From NCBI GenBank assembly GCA_023053575.1, contig JAKZAP010000016.1, positions 8,428,046 through 8,492,045 of the forward strand: DNA of 64,000 nucleotides, written 5' to 3'. Source of the stretch: Branchinecta lynchi (lineage: Eukaryota; Arthropoda; Branchiopoda; Anostraca; Branchinectidae). Below the pieces are notes generated by a model. That model searched no databases, was not told the DNA's origin, and saw nothing but the letters and a program-made list of their open reading frames with translations. Positions 20,887-31,633 of this stretch are shown here, one piece after another (the first letter of the stretch is position 1; each line of letters starts with the position of its first letter). A program made the translations under genes and the position numbers.

Positions 20887-23260
20887 TTGGGATCCCAAAA
20901 CGTAAGTGGAGGGATACCTATGACATCGCAAAAGTTGTCCGTTCGTCTGTAAGCACGATAACTCTCGAAGGGAATGAGATATTTTGATGAAACTTCGTAT
21001 GAGGATTGTTTGGGTCAAGGGTAAGGTCGAGTTCGTAGATGGGCTCTGTAGCCCTATAGTTGGGGGTGGGGGAGGGGGTTCAATTTAAGGGACAAACAAA
21101 ATATTTTTAAACAGCTAATGTGATAGTCGATTATGGGGTAAGAAGACATGCTGAGCACGATGGTGACAATCATTTTCTCGCCGGACAAGTAGTTCGTCCG
21201 GAATCCGGCAAAAACCGGAAAGTTTGTTAAAAGTAAAAGTTTAATTTGAAGTTGATTAAATGTTTGATCTAGGGGTAAGAAGACATGCTGAGCACGATGG
21301 TGAAAACCATTTTCTTGCTGGACGAGTAGTTCGTCCGGAATCCGGCAAAAACCGGAAAGTTGGTCAAAAGTAAAAGTTTCATTTGAAGTTGTTGATTCGG
21401 TTTGATTTAGGGATAAGAAGACATGCTGAGCATGATGGTGAAAATCGTTTTGTCGTCGGACAAGCAGTTCGTCCGAAATCCGGCCAAAACCGGAAAGTTG
21501 GTTAAAAGTAACAGTTTCATTTGAAGTTGATTAAATGTTTGATTTATGGGTAAGAAGACATGCTGAACCCGATGGTGAAAACCATTTTCTCGCCGAACAA
21601 CTAGTTCGCCTGTAATCCGGCCAAAACCGGAAAATATGTTAAAAGTAAAAGCTTTATCTGAAGTTGATTAGATGATATATTTAGGGGTAAGAAGAGACGC
21701 TGAGTCTGTATATAATGATCATTTTTTAACCCGGACATATAATTATATATATAGAATTGTACCCGCATTTTTTTTAAGTCAAAATTTTATTTAAAGTTGA
21801 TTAGATTTCTTTATAGGGATAAGGAGATACGCCGGCTTCGTTTCTGATTTTTTCTTTTTTTGATGGACTAGTAGTTCGCTCGGAATTCGGGCGAAACCGC
21901 AAATTTGGCAGTAGTAAAGCAGGAAGTTTCGGTCAATATCGTCAAAATAGATATGGCTTATAGAGGTGTAGATAGGTAGATAGAATATCTGAACTCGGTT
22001 TTCTCTGATGATTAGCCTGGCGAAGACAAGACCGAATTGTCTGGATCAAATCTTAGATTTTTGGGATCCCATCGACAGGGGCGTCGCAAGTGCATTTTCG
22101 GTGGGGGGGTGCAGAGCAAAAATTTTACCGAATCTTTCAAAAATTTTACCTAATCCTAGAACTAAGAATTTGAGCTTTAAATTATGGAACAGTGACGATT
22201 ACGTAGGAAGAGTAACAATAAAGGGCACCATGAAAGACGATAAGCCAACTATTAGGCAGCGCTCTGGCGAAGGCCACATGGAGAATATACTGCCGGACTT
22301 GATTGCAGTAACAGCTTCTACCTCTTATAGCCAATAGAAATCGAGCGCCGCAGGGGAAAATTTTCCAAATCATTTTTTTTGCTGTAGGCTAAAACTAACG
22401 GCTTCCCTTACAATTTTATCATTTACCGTTGATTAAACACCGAAACTCCAAGAAGTTCCCGAAAGCGGATGGAGCGACGTTCCGGCAGTAGCAGTAACTG
22501 TAGTCTAGCCAATATACAACCCATAATCAGATAAAGTGAGCGCCGCAGGCGAAATTTTTTTTGCTTTTAATTTTAATCGTAATTTCCATCCAAATTCTAG
22601 CTTTTAATGTTTCGAAATCTCAATCCTAAAACTGGCTTGAAATCCAAATGACGCGACGTTACACAAATAGAGAATATTACGAAAAGTGCTGCAGGCGGAA
22701 TTTTCGAAATATGTATGAATAGATATTGTTTTTGGAATCCAAAATAAAAGTAAGGACTATCGATGATATCATAGATCATCCCTTTTTTTTTTTGCCGGAA
22801 CTAGTCGGTATTAGTAGTTAACTTCCTAATCCTGGAAATTATACTGAATAAATTACCGAATCCTAATCATGATACCGAACAATTTTGAACCAATAGCTTA
22901 TTCGGGGTTCTGTGTAACTACGGAATCTCCATAAATATACCGAATAGTTCCGGCATCGAAAAATAACCAAATGATTTCAGTAAGTTCTCTCACCAAATTC
23001 GTGATAACTACCGAATACTGGCAAATATACCGAATCCCGATCATTATACCGAAGAGATTTATACAGATAGCCTATTTAGGATTCTATATAACTACCGAAT
23101 CCCCGTAAATATATCGAACAGTTCTGCTATCGAAAAAATACCGAACAATTTTAGTAAAATATTGGGCCTCCGGCCCAAAATTTTATCGAATCTCAAAAAA
23201 GTGGGGGGGTGCTGCACCCCCCCTTGCGACGCCCCTCCATCGACACCTTTGGTCTTGTTT
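20887..23260 (+). repeat. family B dispersed repeat with a nested insertion
   Basis: The left border is TTTTTGGGATCCCAAAACG and the right border TTTTTGGGATCCCATCGAC followed by CACCTTTGGTCTTG. Between them are about five degenerate units of some 125 bp, each with GTAAGAAGACATGCTGAGCA, CCGGAC and GTCCGG arms nine bases apart, and AAAACCGGAAAGTTGG. The copy splits the endonuclease of the second LINE and is itself split by the element at 22,077-23,236. Other copies are at 25.5, 39.1, 41.3, 43.1, 44.8, 46.1 and 63.2 kb. Confidence 0.75.
22077..23236. mobile_element. 1,160-bp hAT-like non-autonomous element
   Basis: The ends are AGGGGCGTCGCAAG and CTTGCGACGCCCCT, a perfect 14-bp inverted pair flanked by CCATCGAC on both sides (22,069-22,076 and 23,237-23,244). 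The uninterrupted target survives in the family B copy at about 26,384-26,410, where GGGATCCCATCGACACC is continuous. The interior is AT-rich with many TACCGAAT phrases and no transposase. The 8-bp duplication and AGGGGCG ends fit the hAT superfamily. Confidence 0.88.
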
Positions 23261-24488
23261 ATGTTGAGTTAGACTAGGTGGTCCGTGACAATCAGTTTGT
23301 TTTGGCAGATGTGGAGTGCCTCAGTGATACGTCGTTCATATTCATGAGCCATGCGGGGTCTAGGTCGTGGCTTGATCACGTGATTGTGTCACGGTCTCTT
23401 GGAAATCTGCTACAAAATGTTCAAGTTCGGGACGATATTTTCAGTTCTGACCATTTTCCGGTTGTTTTTTAGCTTGCCCCATCGCTGCTTAGCTGGGACG
23501 AGCGGGAACGGGCCCCCACTCTCCCTACTCTTTCCTCTCCGGTGGTGGCTTGGGATAGCGCTACTAATGAGCAACTTGCTGCTTACAGAGGTGGCGTTGA
23601 ACAAGGTCTGAGGGTATTACTACAAAATCTGCCTGTTGTGTGTTATAGTGGTGGGAGTTCTTGTAAGGAAACTGGTCATAGGTGTAGTCTTGTATATATC
23701 TACATGTCCGTATGTGCAATACTCATAGCTAATGCATGTGCGTGACTACCATTTGTTGAAAAGAAAACAAATACAGGAATTGTGGGGTCGCCACTTCGCT
23801 TCAGCTTTTTCATCTGTATCGTCTGACCGGATTGTGTGGTGCGTGAGGCGACTAGTGCCATCGCTCATGCTGATTTGGAGCAGCTGATTTCACATGAGTC
23901 GGTTTGAAAATGAAGTTGTGGGAAAACAGTTTAAGATTCTTCCTTAAATATTTGATTTTGTGAACTTGTTCTCTGAAAATTGGTCGGAGTTAAAGATGGT
24001 GCGGTAGTTATACTGAATCCCAAATAGGCTATCAGTACAAATCTATTGGGCATAAGACTTTTGGATCTTAGCCCTATTCCGTTAAACTATTGGCTTGTCA
24101 CTGAAAACAAAAAAGTCTTCTACCGTTCTACACGTTCATTCGTCTCTTTTTAAGCACTTTCTATGTGTCCACTACACGTCCAATTTCAAATTCGTCAACT
24201 AGATCGGTTTCACATGCGAGGCGATTAGTAACAGACTTTCAAGACGCTGGTCAGACATTGTTGAACGCGACAGGGATTGTCTTAGCCAGCTTGAACTCTT
24301 ATACTAGTAGTACGACATCAATCAAGTCACGAAAGACTCTTCTTGCGACTTTCGAGATCCTGTCGGAACAAGGCCAAGTCGTTTTTGAACTCTTCTCGGT
24401 TCACCTTTATTACCAGAAAGGAGTCGAGAGAGCTGCCGAAACTGGAGTAGATGTTACCGTGGTATTATTCCTGGAACAGTATTTGTAG
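23261..24488 (+). pseudogene. second LINE remnant: end of endonuclease and decayed linker
   Basis: The frame at 23,278-23,472 reads DNQFVLADVECLSDTSFIF, then SRSWLDHVIVS, and ends SSDHFPVVF, the C-terminal part of an EEP endonuclease including the catalytic Ser-Asp-His. Further downstream the sequence decays; no reverse transcriptase catalytic motif was found. The frame at 24,165-24,488 is not recognised. Confidence 0.7.
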
Positions 24489-25529
24489 TTCGAAATGATG
24501 TAAATTTGAGAAGGGGACCTATGAAAGCCACAGAAATTTAGAAAATTACCGTAGTCACCCGGTGAACGTTACGGTATGCTGTGTTGTCGCTCTCGATGAA
24601 TCACTCTCGTAAGTTTTGTGTCGAGGTCGTCCCGGTAAGCTGTGAGTCTGTGCCTATCCGATAAGCAGCACAGTTCCCGTAGATTCCTTGAGCTACATTC
24701 TGGTAGATTCCGTGGTGCAAAGTCCGGTAGATCCCTGATCCAATCTCCAGGAAATTCCCTCAGACAAGTTCCGATAGATTCACTGAGCCAAGTTCTGGTA
24801 GATTCCTTGAGCCAAGTTCTTGCAAACTTCTTGCGCAACATTTCGGTATGTACCGCACCAGTCAACTTTACCTGATTTTTGTTCACAGACCTTCTGGGGG
24901 GGGAGGGGTGGCAGCACACCCCCGCCCCCTCGGGACGCCCCTGGCTGATTGTAAGATGTATAAGTAAAATACTGTGCGATTCGGCCAGCTTTATTTGAAT
25001 AAAATTTGACCTAAAACGATATCGCCGTCCGGTGCTAATCAAGTTCTGAAAATGGGGGATGGTTTAGTATAGTTTGAAAATATCCGCTTCAAGGCGTGGT
25101 ACTTTTGATAGCACAGTGGCCCTGAAATTGGCCAAAGCTTTGAAATCGCAGAATTCTGCGACATTTTTGGCGTGAGTGAGGTTTTTATGCTATGCTATGA
25201 ACCTCGGGAGTAGTCGAAAACTTGTGACAAACCGCAGAATTCTGCGAGCAGTGGCAATAATGACTACGGGTAGGAGTTGTCGTTATATTTGTACCAACTA
25301 CTTTCTTTTTCAGTCCGATTTCATACGCCTGGCATGGCGGTGCCGCCCTTTCGAAAGAACACACTTCAAACAAGCTCTTTGTAACAAGAAAAGAATATGA
25401 CGAGCACGGCTTTAGTATATTTGAAGACAAATCTTGGAAGTAAATTCCTTATCTTTTTTGTACGTAATTTTATATTTATAAAAAACCTCCAGTACTGAAA
25501 TTGTACCTGTGACCTATTTTTGGGCAGTT
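24489..25529. other. intergenic stretch with a decayed 25-bp repeat and a hAT-like end
   Basis: About 24,676-24,830 holds degenerate repeats of roughly 25 bp of the type TGGTAGATTCCTTGAGCCAA. At 24,893-24,945 a sequence ending CCCCTCGGGACGCCCCTGG resembles the right terminus of the 22,077-23,236 element, but no matching left end was found. The rest shows no gene. Confidence 0.45.
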
Positions 25530-26415
25530 ACTTTTTGGGATCCCGAAACGTGTAGGTGGAGGGACCTATGACATCGCAAAAATGTCCGTCTGTGAGCACG
25601 ATAATTCTCGAACGGAATGAGATATATTGATGAAACTTGGCGTGAGGATTCGTTGGGTTAAGGGTAAGGTCAAGTTCGTAGATGGGCTCTGTAGCCCTAC
25701 ATTCAAGGGTGGGGGAGGGGATTCAAATTAAGGGACAAACGAAATATTTTTAAACAGCTAATGTGATAGTCGATTACGGGGTAAGAAGGCATGCTGAGCA
25801 CGATAGTGAAAACCATTTTCTCGCCGGACAAGTAGTTCGTCCGGAATCCGGCGAAAACCGGAAAGTTGGTTAAAAGTAGAACTTTCATTTGAATTTGATT
25901 GAATGTTCAATTTATGGGTAAAAAGACATGCTGAACACGCTGGTGAAAACCATTTTCTCGCCGAGCAACTAGTCCGCCCGGAATCCGGCCAAAACCGGAA
26001 GATTTGTTAAAAGCATACGTATGATTAGATGACAGATTGAGGGGTAAGAAGAAAGGCTGTATATAACAATCGTTTTTAACAACCGGATTTTTTTTTTATG
26101 TCAAAGTTTTATTTAAAGTTGATTAGATGTTCTTTCTAGGGATAAGGAGATACGCTGGATCAGTTTCTGTATTTTCTTTTTTTGCTGGACTAGTATTTCG
26201 CTCAGAATTCGGGCGAAACCGGAAACTTGGCAGAAGTAAAGCAGGAAGTCTTAGTCAATATCGTCAAAATAGATATGGCTTATAGAGGTATATCTGAACT
26301 GGTTTTCTCTGATGATTAGCCTGGCGAAGACCGGATCTGGCGAAGACAAGACCTAATTGTCTGAATCAAATATTAGATTTTTGGGATCCCATCGACACCT
26401 TTGGTCTTGTTTACT
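25530..26415 (+). repeat. family B copy with intact right border
   Basis: The borders are TTTTTGGGATCCCGAAACG at the left and TTTTTGGGATCCCATCGACA at the right, followed by CCTTTGGTCTTG. It has fewer 125-bp units than the copy at 20.9 kb. It gives the empty-site sequence for the hAT-like element nested in that copy. Confidence 0.75.
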
Positions 26416-26438
26416 ATGCGATAGCTGCTATGCAACTA

Positions 26439-26596
26439 CACTGTAAAAAGTTTCTCCGAGTAAGGATTAAAGTTAACTACAGTATTAGCTACTGGGATTA
26501 ATCTTATCTCTATTGGGATAAGATTCGAATTAGAGATGATCTTATCTCAGTACAGACATCCAAGTGGCAAGTACTGCAAGATATTTTTTTACAGAG
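26439..26596. mobile_element. family D short element, TA-flanked, 158 bp
   Basis: The ends are CACTGTAAAAAG and TTTTTACAGAG, with TA on both sides. The interior contains inverted blocks around ATTAATCTTATCTC and GAATTAGAGATGATCTT, so the whole element folds back on itself. Confidence 0.75.
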
Positions 26597-27677
26597 TATA
26601 TTTCAACGGTGAAAAGGAGGGTGGATTCGAGATGGTCCAAGGTGTTGCAATCGACTTACGGATCCAGCCGTCCGATGGTTGGCATATAATGCTGAAACTG
26701 CTCCGACTGGCGGTCGGTTCTCATTCTTGCTAGATAGAGGGATGAAGCCGTGATGCCGAGGGGAAGTAACGAGGCCACAATCTCACTGGCTAGATGGTTG
26801 CCTTTTGGGACAAAAAAATAACCTTGAAAAGTCAAACAGTTGTTCCAAAATATGCCGAAAGATCATTGAACTACCAACAAGACATCTCGTGGGAAGCCAT
26901 GCATATTCTTGGCCCCAAAAGGCCACCCTACCGACTGCCCTAAGGTCTACGGGAACGTCCCACTTAAATATGCCGGTGTGAATGCAGAACAGTAGTTGCA
27001 GTTGGGAATCGAAGAAGTTTACTCGACGGATCTGACAGAAATACAACATCCACTAAGTGCAAGTAAGAATCGCTTCAACACCAAGATACACCTAAGAGCA
27101 TACAAAAAGTAGCGAAAACTATATAATGCAGCACTCACATCAGATGACTTAAGCATCGCCATGGGGTATATACGTGATTATTCGGGTGTACAAACAAGCC
27201 ATACTAAATGGCTTAATCACGGTTCTAATGGTTGGAACGTGCCTTAAGGTTTCAAAATCATCCCGCTCCCCCGACCTACATCTCCAGAACGTAAGGAATT
27301 TTGCCCACTCCCTTCACCTTCTCGTTCAAGACCGAAGATACACCACTAACAACGCTCGAGCTTATTTCGATAGGTATCTTCACGCTGTTGGCAATCTACT
27401 GCAGGTTTGTCCATGATTGTCGATCTGCAGCTTGGAAACCACGCGAACCGGGTCGAGAGACGAGTATCCAACGACTGAAGGAAAACACGACTTGGTGACT
27501 GGCCGGTGAGGTCTAGGGGACATTTTCGCGTTGATGGCTCCGTTGGATGTTACGTCCTCTTATCATGATTAGTGTTTTAGCGTTGATGGCATCCAGCTCA
27601 GTGGCATTTTTCCCGTGAATAGCTCGACGGCTGACGTCGCTATCGAGCTGAATGTGTCTCTCTCGCTCAACGACGCT
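26597..27677. other. intergenic sequence, nothing recognised
   Basis: Both strands have only short frames without a known motif. No family A-H repeat was recognised here. Confidence 0.4.
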
Positions 27678-27680
27678 CTG

Positions 27681-27930
27681 AGCCTCGTTTTTGTTGCAAT
27701 AGCGCTGCCGCATTGCAGCTGCAGCACTTCTTTGCTTTTGCACAATATGCGTTTTCCGATTCACTTTCTTCTTGGTTGAAGCGGCAGCGCTGCAGCATCT
27801 TGCAGGGAAGCAGTTCTCGAGAAGCGCTGCCGTCTTCCTCGGAAGCGCTGCAGTGCAAAAACGGATGTAGAAGGAATCAGTTCGGAATCGGCCGAGAAGT
27901 GGACCTGCAGCATGCAACAAAAACGAGGCT
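27681..27930. mobile_element. family C inverted-repeat element, 250 bp
   Basis: The element starts AGCCTCGTTTTTGTTGCA and ends TGCAACAAAAACGAGGCT, an exact 18-bp inverted pair. CTG flanks both sides (27,678-27,680 and 27,931-27,933). Internal blocks GCGCTGCCG, CTGCAGCAC and AAGCACGGACTTG-like sequence recur in every copy. There is no coding capacity. Confidence 0.88.
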
Positions 27931-27933
27931 CTG

Positions 27934-28388
27934 TTGAACAGCTGGAGGAAAATGACATTTTCCTGTCTCAACCCGTTTTCGTGTGGATTGCATCATCCAG
28001 TGACAAGTTCGCGTGAATGATATCTTCCGTGGAGCTCAACAGCCATTCTCAAGAAAATGTCCCCTAGACTTTTGCAGTGCATATCTTCTGGTAACCACGA
28101 AACTGGCGCCCACGCGAAAACACGGTTAGTCCACCTAGGCAGTCGATTCCCAACAGCGTAAATTTAGTTAAGTGTTCCCGGCGTCGACTTCACGCGCTTG
28201 CGATTCACAAGTGTGGACTCGAATCGGAATACAAGCTCATGACTGTGATCACCACACAAACTGCATGACGCCCTTATTAAATTCCCTGCGCATTCACCAA
28301 AGATTCATTGACCAGCCAATTTTCTGCAAATTCAAGACCTACAAATACGTGTCCTCGAATGTTTATATATCTGATTTCCAAAGAGGTG
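27934..28388 (-). other. DNAJA1 3' flank and probable 3' UTR
   Basis: This lies immediately downstream of the DNAJA stop on the minus strand. No canonical AATAAA was seen close to the stop; AATAAG (about 28,272) is the nearest variant. The extent of the UTR cannot be fixed from sequence alone. Confidence 0.4.
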
Positions 28389-28554
28389 CTACTGGGTGGC
28401 GCATTGTACCCCTCTCCCGGGTCCTCCAGGTCCTTCATCATCCGAGTCGTACTGTTGCTGGTGTCGCTGAGCTCTCTGCTGCCTCTTGTGAGCTTCTGGG
28501 TCGAAGTCCTGGAGCATGACCTCCTCAGCGTCGCCGGGGACCATCTCCTCGGTC
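28389..28554 (-). CDS. DNAJA1: DNAJA1-like co-chaperone, exon 7 (C-terminus and CaaX box)
   Basis: The last coding exon encodes TEEMVPGDAEEVMLQDFDPE, a Gln/Arg-rich stretch, YDSDDEGPGGPGRG and a final VQCATQ before TAG. The last four residues (CATQ) form a CaaX box; type A DNAJ proteins are farnesylated at that cysteine, which helps attach them to endoplasmic reticulum and other membranes. The acceptor on the minus strand is TTGCAG; the first base completes the Arg codon split from exon 6. The DFDPE block parallels the acidic tail of animal DNAJA1 (VDFDPNQ). Confidence 0.93.
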
Positions 28555-28589
28555 CTGCAATAGATAGATGGCGAATGAGCCTAGCTGTC

Positions 28590-28920
28590 TTACCTGTAAT
28601 ACTAATGCAACCTACCTCTAATCACTCCACATATTTCTAAACTCAGAGACCCCAATTTCGTACGGTACATTCCCTCTACCAAAACCATGCTGATTTTCTC
28701 ACTAGCCGTGTTTTGCTACCTTCGACGTGTGTCACGCTGTCTGCGAGAAGTTTTTCTATCAGAAAAACCGCTTGTATAAATTGTTTTCGCTACAAATCAA
28801 CGGGCCTCAGAAACAGCCAAAACTGTGGGTTATTTGTTGAAAGCAGAGTCTAGTTTTAAAGTATTCAAATATTTTATAATACTATAAGCTGAAGAGTAAA
28901 TAGTGCGAGGGGTCCTTTAA
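28590..28920 (+). repeat. family F copy
   Basis: This is a slightly shortened relative of 9565-9970 in the same orientation, with TAATACTAATGCAACCTAC at the left and TAGTGCGAGGGGTCCTTTAA at the right. It lies in DNAJA intron 6. Confidence 0.7.
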
Positions 28921-28924
28921 GCAG

Positions 28925-29735
28925 ACCGGGGAAGGGCGACAGTACGCCTCTCTCTAAGTGTTCCCTGAGTTTTCCGGTGCTCCCTCTAATCCCCCCCCCC
29001 CCGTACGGAATCTCATCCGGACTTGACATGGAACATCCGAGACATTAGCTCTGTCCACTTGCCAAGTTTCATTTGAATCCAATCACCCGTTCAAAAGTTA
29101 TGCATTCAAACTAGGTTCCCAATTCCTCATGCCTCCACTACCCCACGATGGTCGGATTGGGGAAACGACTAATATAGTCAATATGTTCGGGTCCTGGACA
29201 CGCCTTCCAAGTTTCAGCGTCCTAGCACACGGGATCACCAGAAATCCGGACCCTCCCCCACAGTGCCCAAATCCGGTCCGGATATGTCAATAACGTATCT
29301 AGGATTTGAGCTTGTTCTTCCCACTAAGTTCCATCCAGTTCCTCAAAATTAAGCGTTTCCCAAGATTTCCGGTTCCCCCTCCTACTCCCCCCAAACTCAC
29401 CAGATCCGGTCCGGATATGAAGTAGGACGTCTGAGACATCAGATCTTCCAAAATATGAAGTTTCATTGATCCGATCATCCATTCGAAAGTTAAAAATACC
29501 TCAAATTTCCGGATTCCCCCTCCCCCCCCCCACTCCCCCAAGATGGTCGGATCGAGAAATTGACTATTACTAATTCAATCTGGAAGGGTCTCAGATACGC
29601 CTGCCAAGTTTCATCGTCCTAGCTTATGTGGAAGTGCCAGAACTAGCAAAACCCCGACCGACGGACGGGCAGAAATTGCGATCGCTATATGGCATTTGGC
29701 CGAAGGGCAAGAACCATAAAAAGCTTTGATATTAA
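28925..29735 (-). repeat. family A copy, C-rich on the plus strand
   Basis: The copy is inverted relative to 6815-8160. It has the phrases GATCACCAGAAATCCGGA, AGTTTCATTGATCCGATCA and CCCACTCCCCCAAGATGGTC. Its right end is the family hairpin with TATATGGCATTTGGCCGAAG followed by CATAAAAA. Confidence 0.75.
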
Positions 29736-29844
29736 CTATTCCTTCTAGACACAGCGAGTAAACATGCAAATAGCAAGAGCACATATTCTCCAACTAAGGA
29801 GCACCTACACTGGGCCTAACCTAACTTCCGAAGAGGTAGACGAA

Positions 29845-30015
29845 ACAAATCTTGAGCGTATTCCACCTTCTAACAATCGTAACTATTAGTTGCTACTTCC
29901 ATTCCAACGTCATAAAAGTTACTACGCTGACAATTAGCCTTGCATTGACGCCAAGAAGCCAAAATTCGTGACGTCATGCATAGTAACTACGGTACGTAGG
30001 GTGGAACACGCTCAT
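29845..30015. repeat. family E fragment
   Basis: The segment contains GAGCGTATTCCACCTTCTAA at the left and GGGTGGAACACGCTC at the right, with GTGACGTCATGCATAGTAAC between. It is about half the length of the complete copy at 61,213-61,517, so an internal deletion is likely. Confidence 0.6.
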
Positions 30016-30150
30016 TATCAAACTTGAGAATAATTATACCTTTTAATAAGTTCGAAAAATATCGTGACCGAGTGACGTCAGCCGAAGTGACGTGAGGAGC
30101 CTCGAATAATCTGCCCGAGTTGAGTTGACACCAAAGAAAAGTGGACTTAC

Positions 30151-30316
30151 CTTGCTGGAAGACAAGCTTCAAGGGCCGGAACGAGTGCCGGGTCGATAAC
30201 TTCCGGGAACTTGACGTTGAACTGAATAATTAGCTTGCCCTTGTCCTGGGGGTGTCTGTATGTTGGCATGCCTTCGTTGTAAATGCACTTAAACTGGCCG
30301 TGTTTGATGACATCAC
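30151..30316 (-). CDS. DNAJA1: DNAJA1-like co-chaperone, exon 6 (client-binding domain II)
   Basis: The exon encodes DVIKHGQFKCIYNEGMPTYR, HPQDKGKLIIQFNVKFPEVI and DPALVPALEACLPA. Human DNAJA1 has [20 protein letters not shown] and FKVNFPENGF; as I recall it, the insect protein has the closer FPEVINPSVVPTL form. Minus-strand acceptor TTTAG, donor GTAAGT. The phase agrees with exons 5 and 7 (splits Gly and Arg codons). Confidence 0.94.
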
Positions 30317-30363
30317 CTAAACAAAGATGGAGGCCTTACATCATTTTTTTTAGAGGAGACCTG

Positions 30364-30640
30364 AGCCTCGTTTTTGTTCCCTGCTGCAGGTCCACTTCTC
30401 GGCCGATTCCGGACTGATTCTTTCTACATCCTTTTTTGCACTGCACCGCTTCCGAGGAAGACGGCAGCGCTTCTCGAGAATCACGGACTTGCTCCCCGAC
30501 CAAGTCCGTGCTTCCCTGCAAGGTGCTGCAGCGCTGCCGTTTCAACCAAGAAGAAAGTGAATCCAAAAAAGCATATTATGCAAAAGCAAAGAAGTGCTGC
30601 AGCAGCGATGCGGCAGCGCTATTGCAACAAAAACGAGGCT
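30364..30640. mobile_element. family C inverted-repeat element, 277 bp, opposite orientation
   Basis: CTG flanks both sides (30,361-30,363 and 30,641-30,643). The ends are AGCCTCGTTTTTGTT and AACAAAAACGAGGCT. The interior matches 27,681-27,930 in inverted orientation. It lies 47 bp from DNAJA exon 6, inside intron 5, with a LINE tail on its right. Confidence 0.88.
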
Positions 30641-31080
30641 CTGACTGAAACATTCAAATTAATCAATGGAAGTTATGACAATTTTGAAGTGACTGATTTA
30701 GTAAGATTCAGCATTAACTGTCATCATCGTGGCCACGCGTACAAGCTTACAAAGTCAAGATTCCCCAATACGTTTTTAAGTGGAGTTTTGGCAACAGAAT
30801 TGTGATCCTTGGAACAGCCTTACCGAAGATGCGGTTAATGCTGAATCGATCAATAGTTTTAAGTGCATTGTTGATGAGATTTTTAACTCTTGGTCAGTTC
30901 GACTACTCAAAATTTCTTCGAGTTATTCAGAGGCGAAAGCCTTTTCTCTTGCTTTGTATTATTTATTATCACCTTTTCCCTTTCTTAAAAAAAAAATGCC
31001 CCGATATGTTTGGTATTTTCTTTTGTATTTGATTGTAGATCAAGTACGCCACTGATGATGATGACGAAATTTTATTAACG
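30641..31080 (+). mobile_element. LINE reverse transcriptase tail remnant
   Basis: The frame reads ALTETFKLINGSYDNFEVTD, then RGHAYKLTKSRFPNTFLSG, then ATELWNSLTEDAVNAESINS and FKCIVDEIF. The succession Leu-x-Glu-x-x-Lys-x-x-x-Gly, Arg-Gly-His-x-x-Lys-Leu, Trp-Asn-Ser-Leu and Phe-Lys-x-x-x-Asp is the familiar C-terminus of CR1-like reverse transcriptases. The 3' UTR block CAGTTCGACTACTCAAAATT is repeated near 62,590-62,660. Confidence 0.72.
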
Positions 31081-31633
31081 GACTAGACAAGGAAAGGGAA
31101 ATAGAGCAGTACACAAAAAGAAAAAAGGAAAAACTTACACTGAGCTTTCGATACTACCCATGCACAAAGTAAAACCAAACGAACAAAATAATGAAAAAAG
31201 GACCAATCGGGTCTAAGATATCCCTATCCCAGATGGAAAGTCGAAAAATGGTCAAAGGCAGGAACGTGGATGTCCTGGTCAATGGAAGATAACTTTGCAC
31301 CAAAGTCACATGGTGACCAGTTACGCGGGAATTCCTGTAAACCACGAGGAGGGTATAAAAGAAACTTATAATCTTTTCGTCTCAAAATACCATAACTTCT
31401 GTAAGGGTTCCAAGCGGAGGGAGAACAAAGGCTGTTATACAAGTTACCAATTGTCTTTGTATGCTTAGCCAGCTGCTTTATTTTCATGCAATTATGTGGG
31501 AATTTCACTGATCTGTTATAGTTTAAAATGTGTGTACCCATTCTTCAGTTTCGAAAAAATCAAATAAATAGAACTGCTGCAGAAACTAAGAAATATGTCA
31601 CACGTTAGTTGCGTTTTTGCAGATACCATTGTA

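Noticed and set aside
20990..21700. Regularly spaced repeats resembling a CRISPR array
   Set aside because: Units are about 125 bp, degenerate and continuous without unique spacers, in an animal genome; they belong to family B.
24165..24488. A 107-codon frame as a new gene
   Set aside because: It follows a decayed LINE endonuclease in the same orientation, lacks any motif, and is most simply decayed element or random sequence.
28172..28640. Plus-strand frames across the DNAJA last exon
   Set aside because: They overlap the conserved C-terminal exon read on the minus strand and show no homology of their own.
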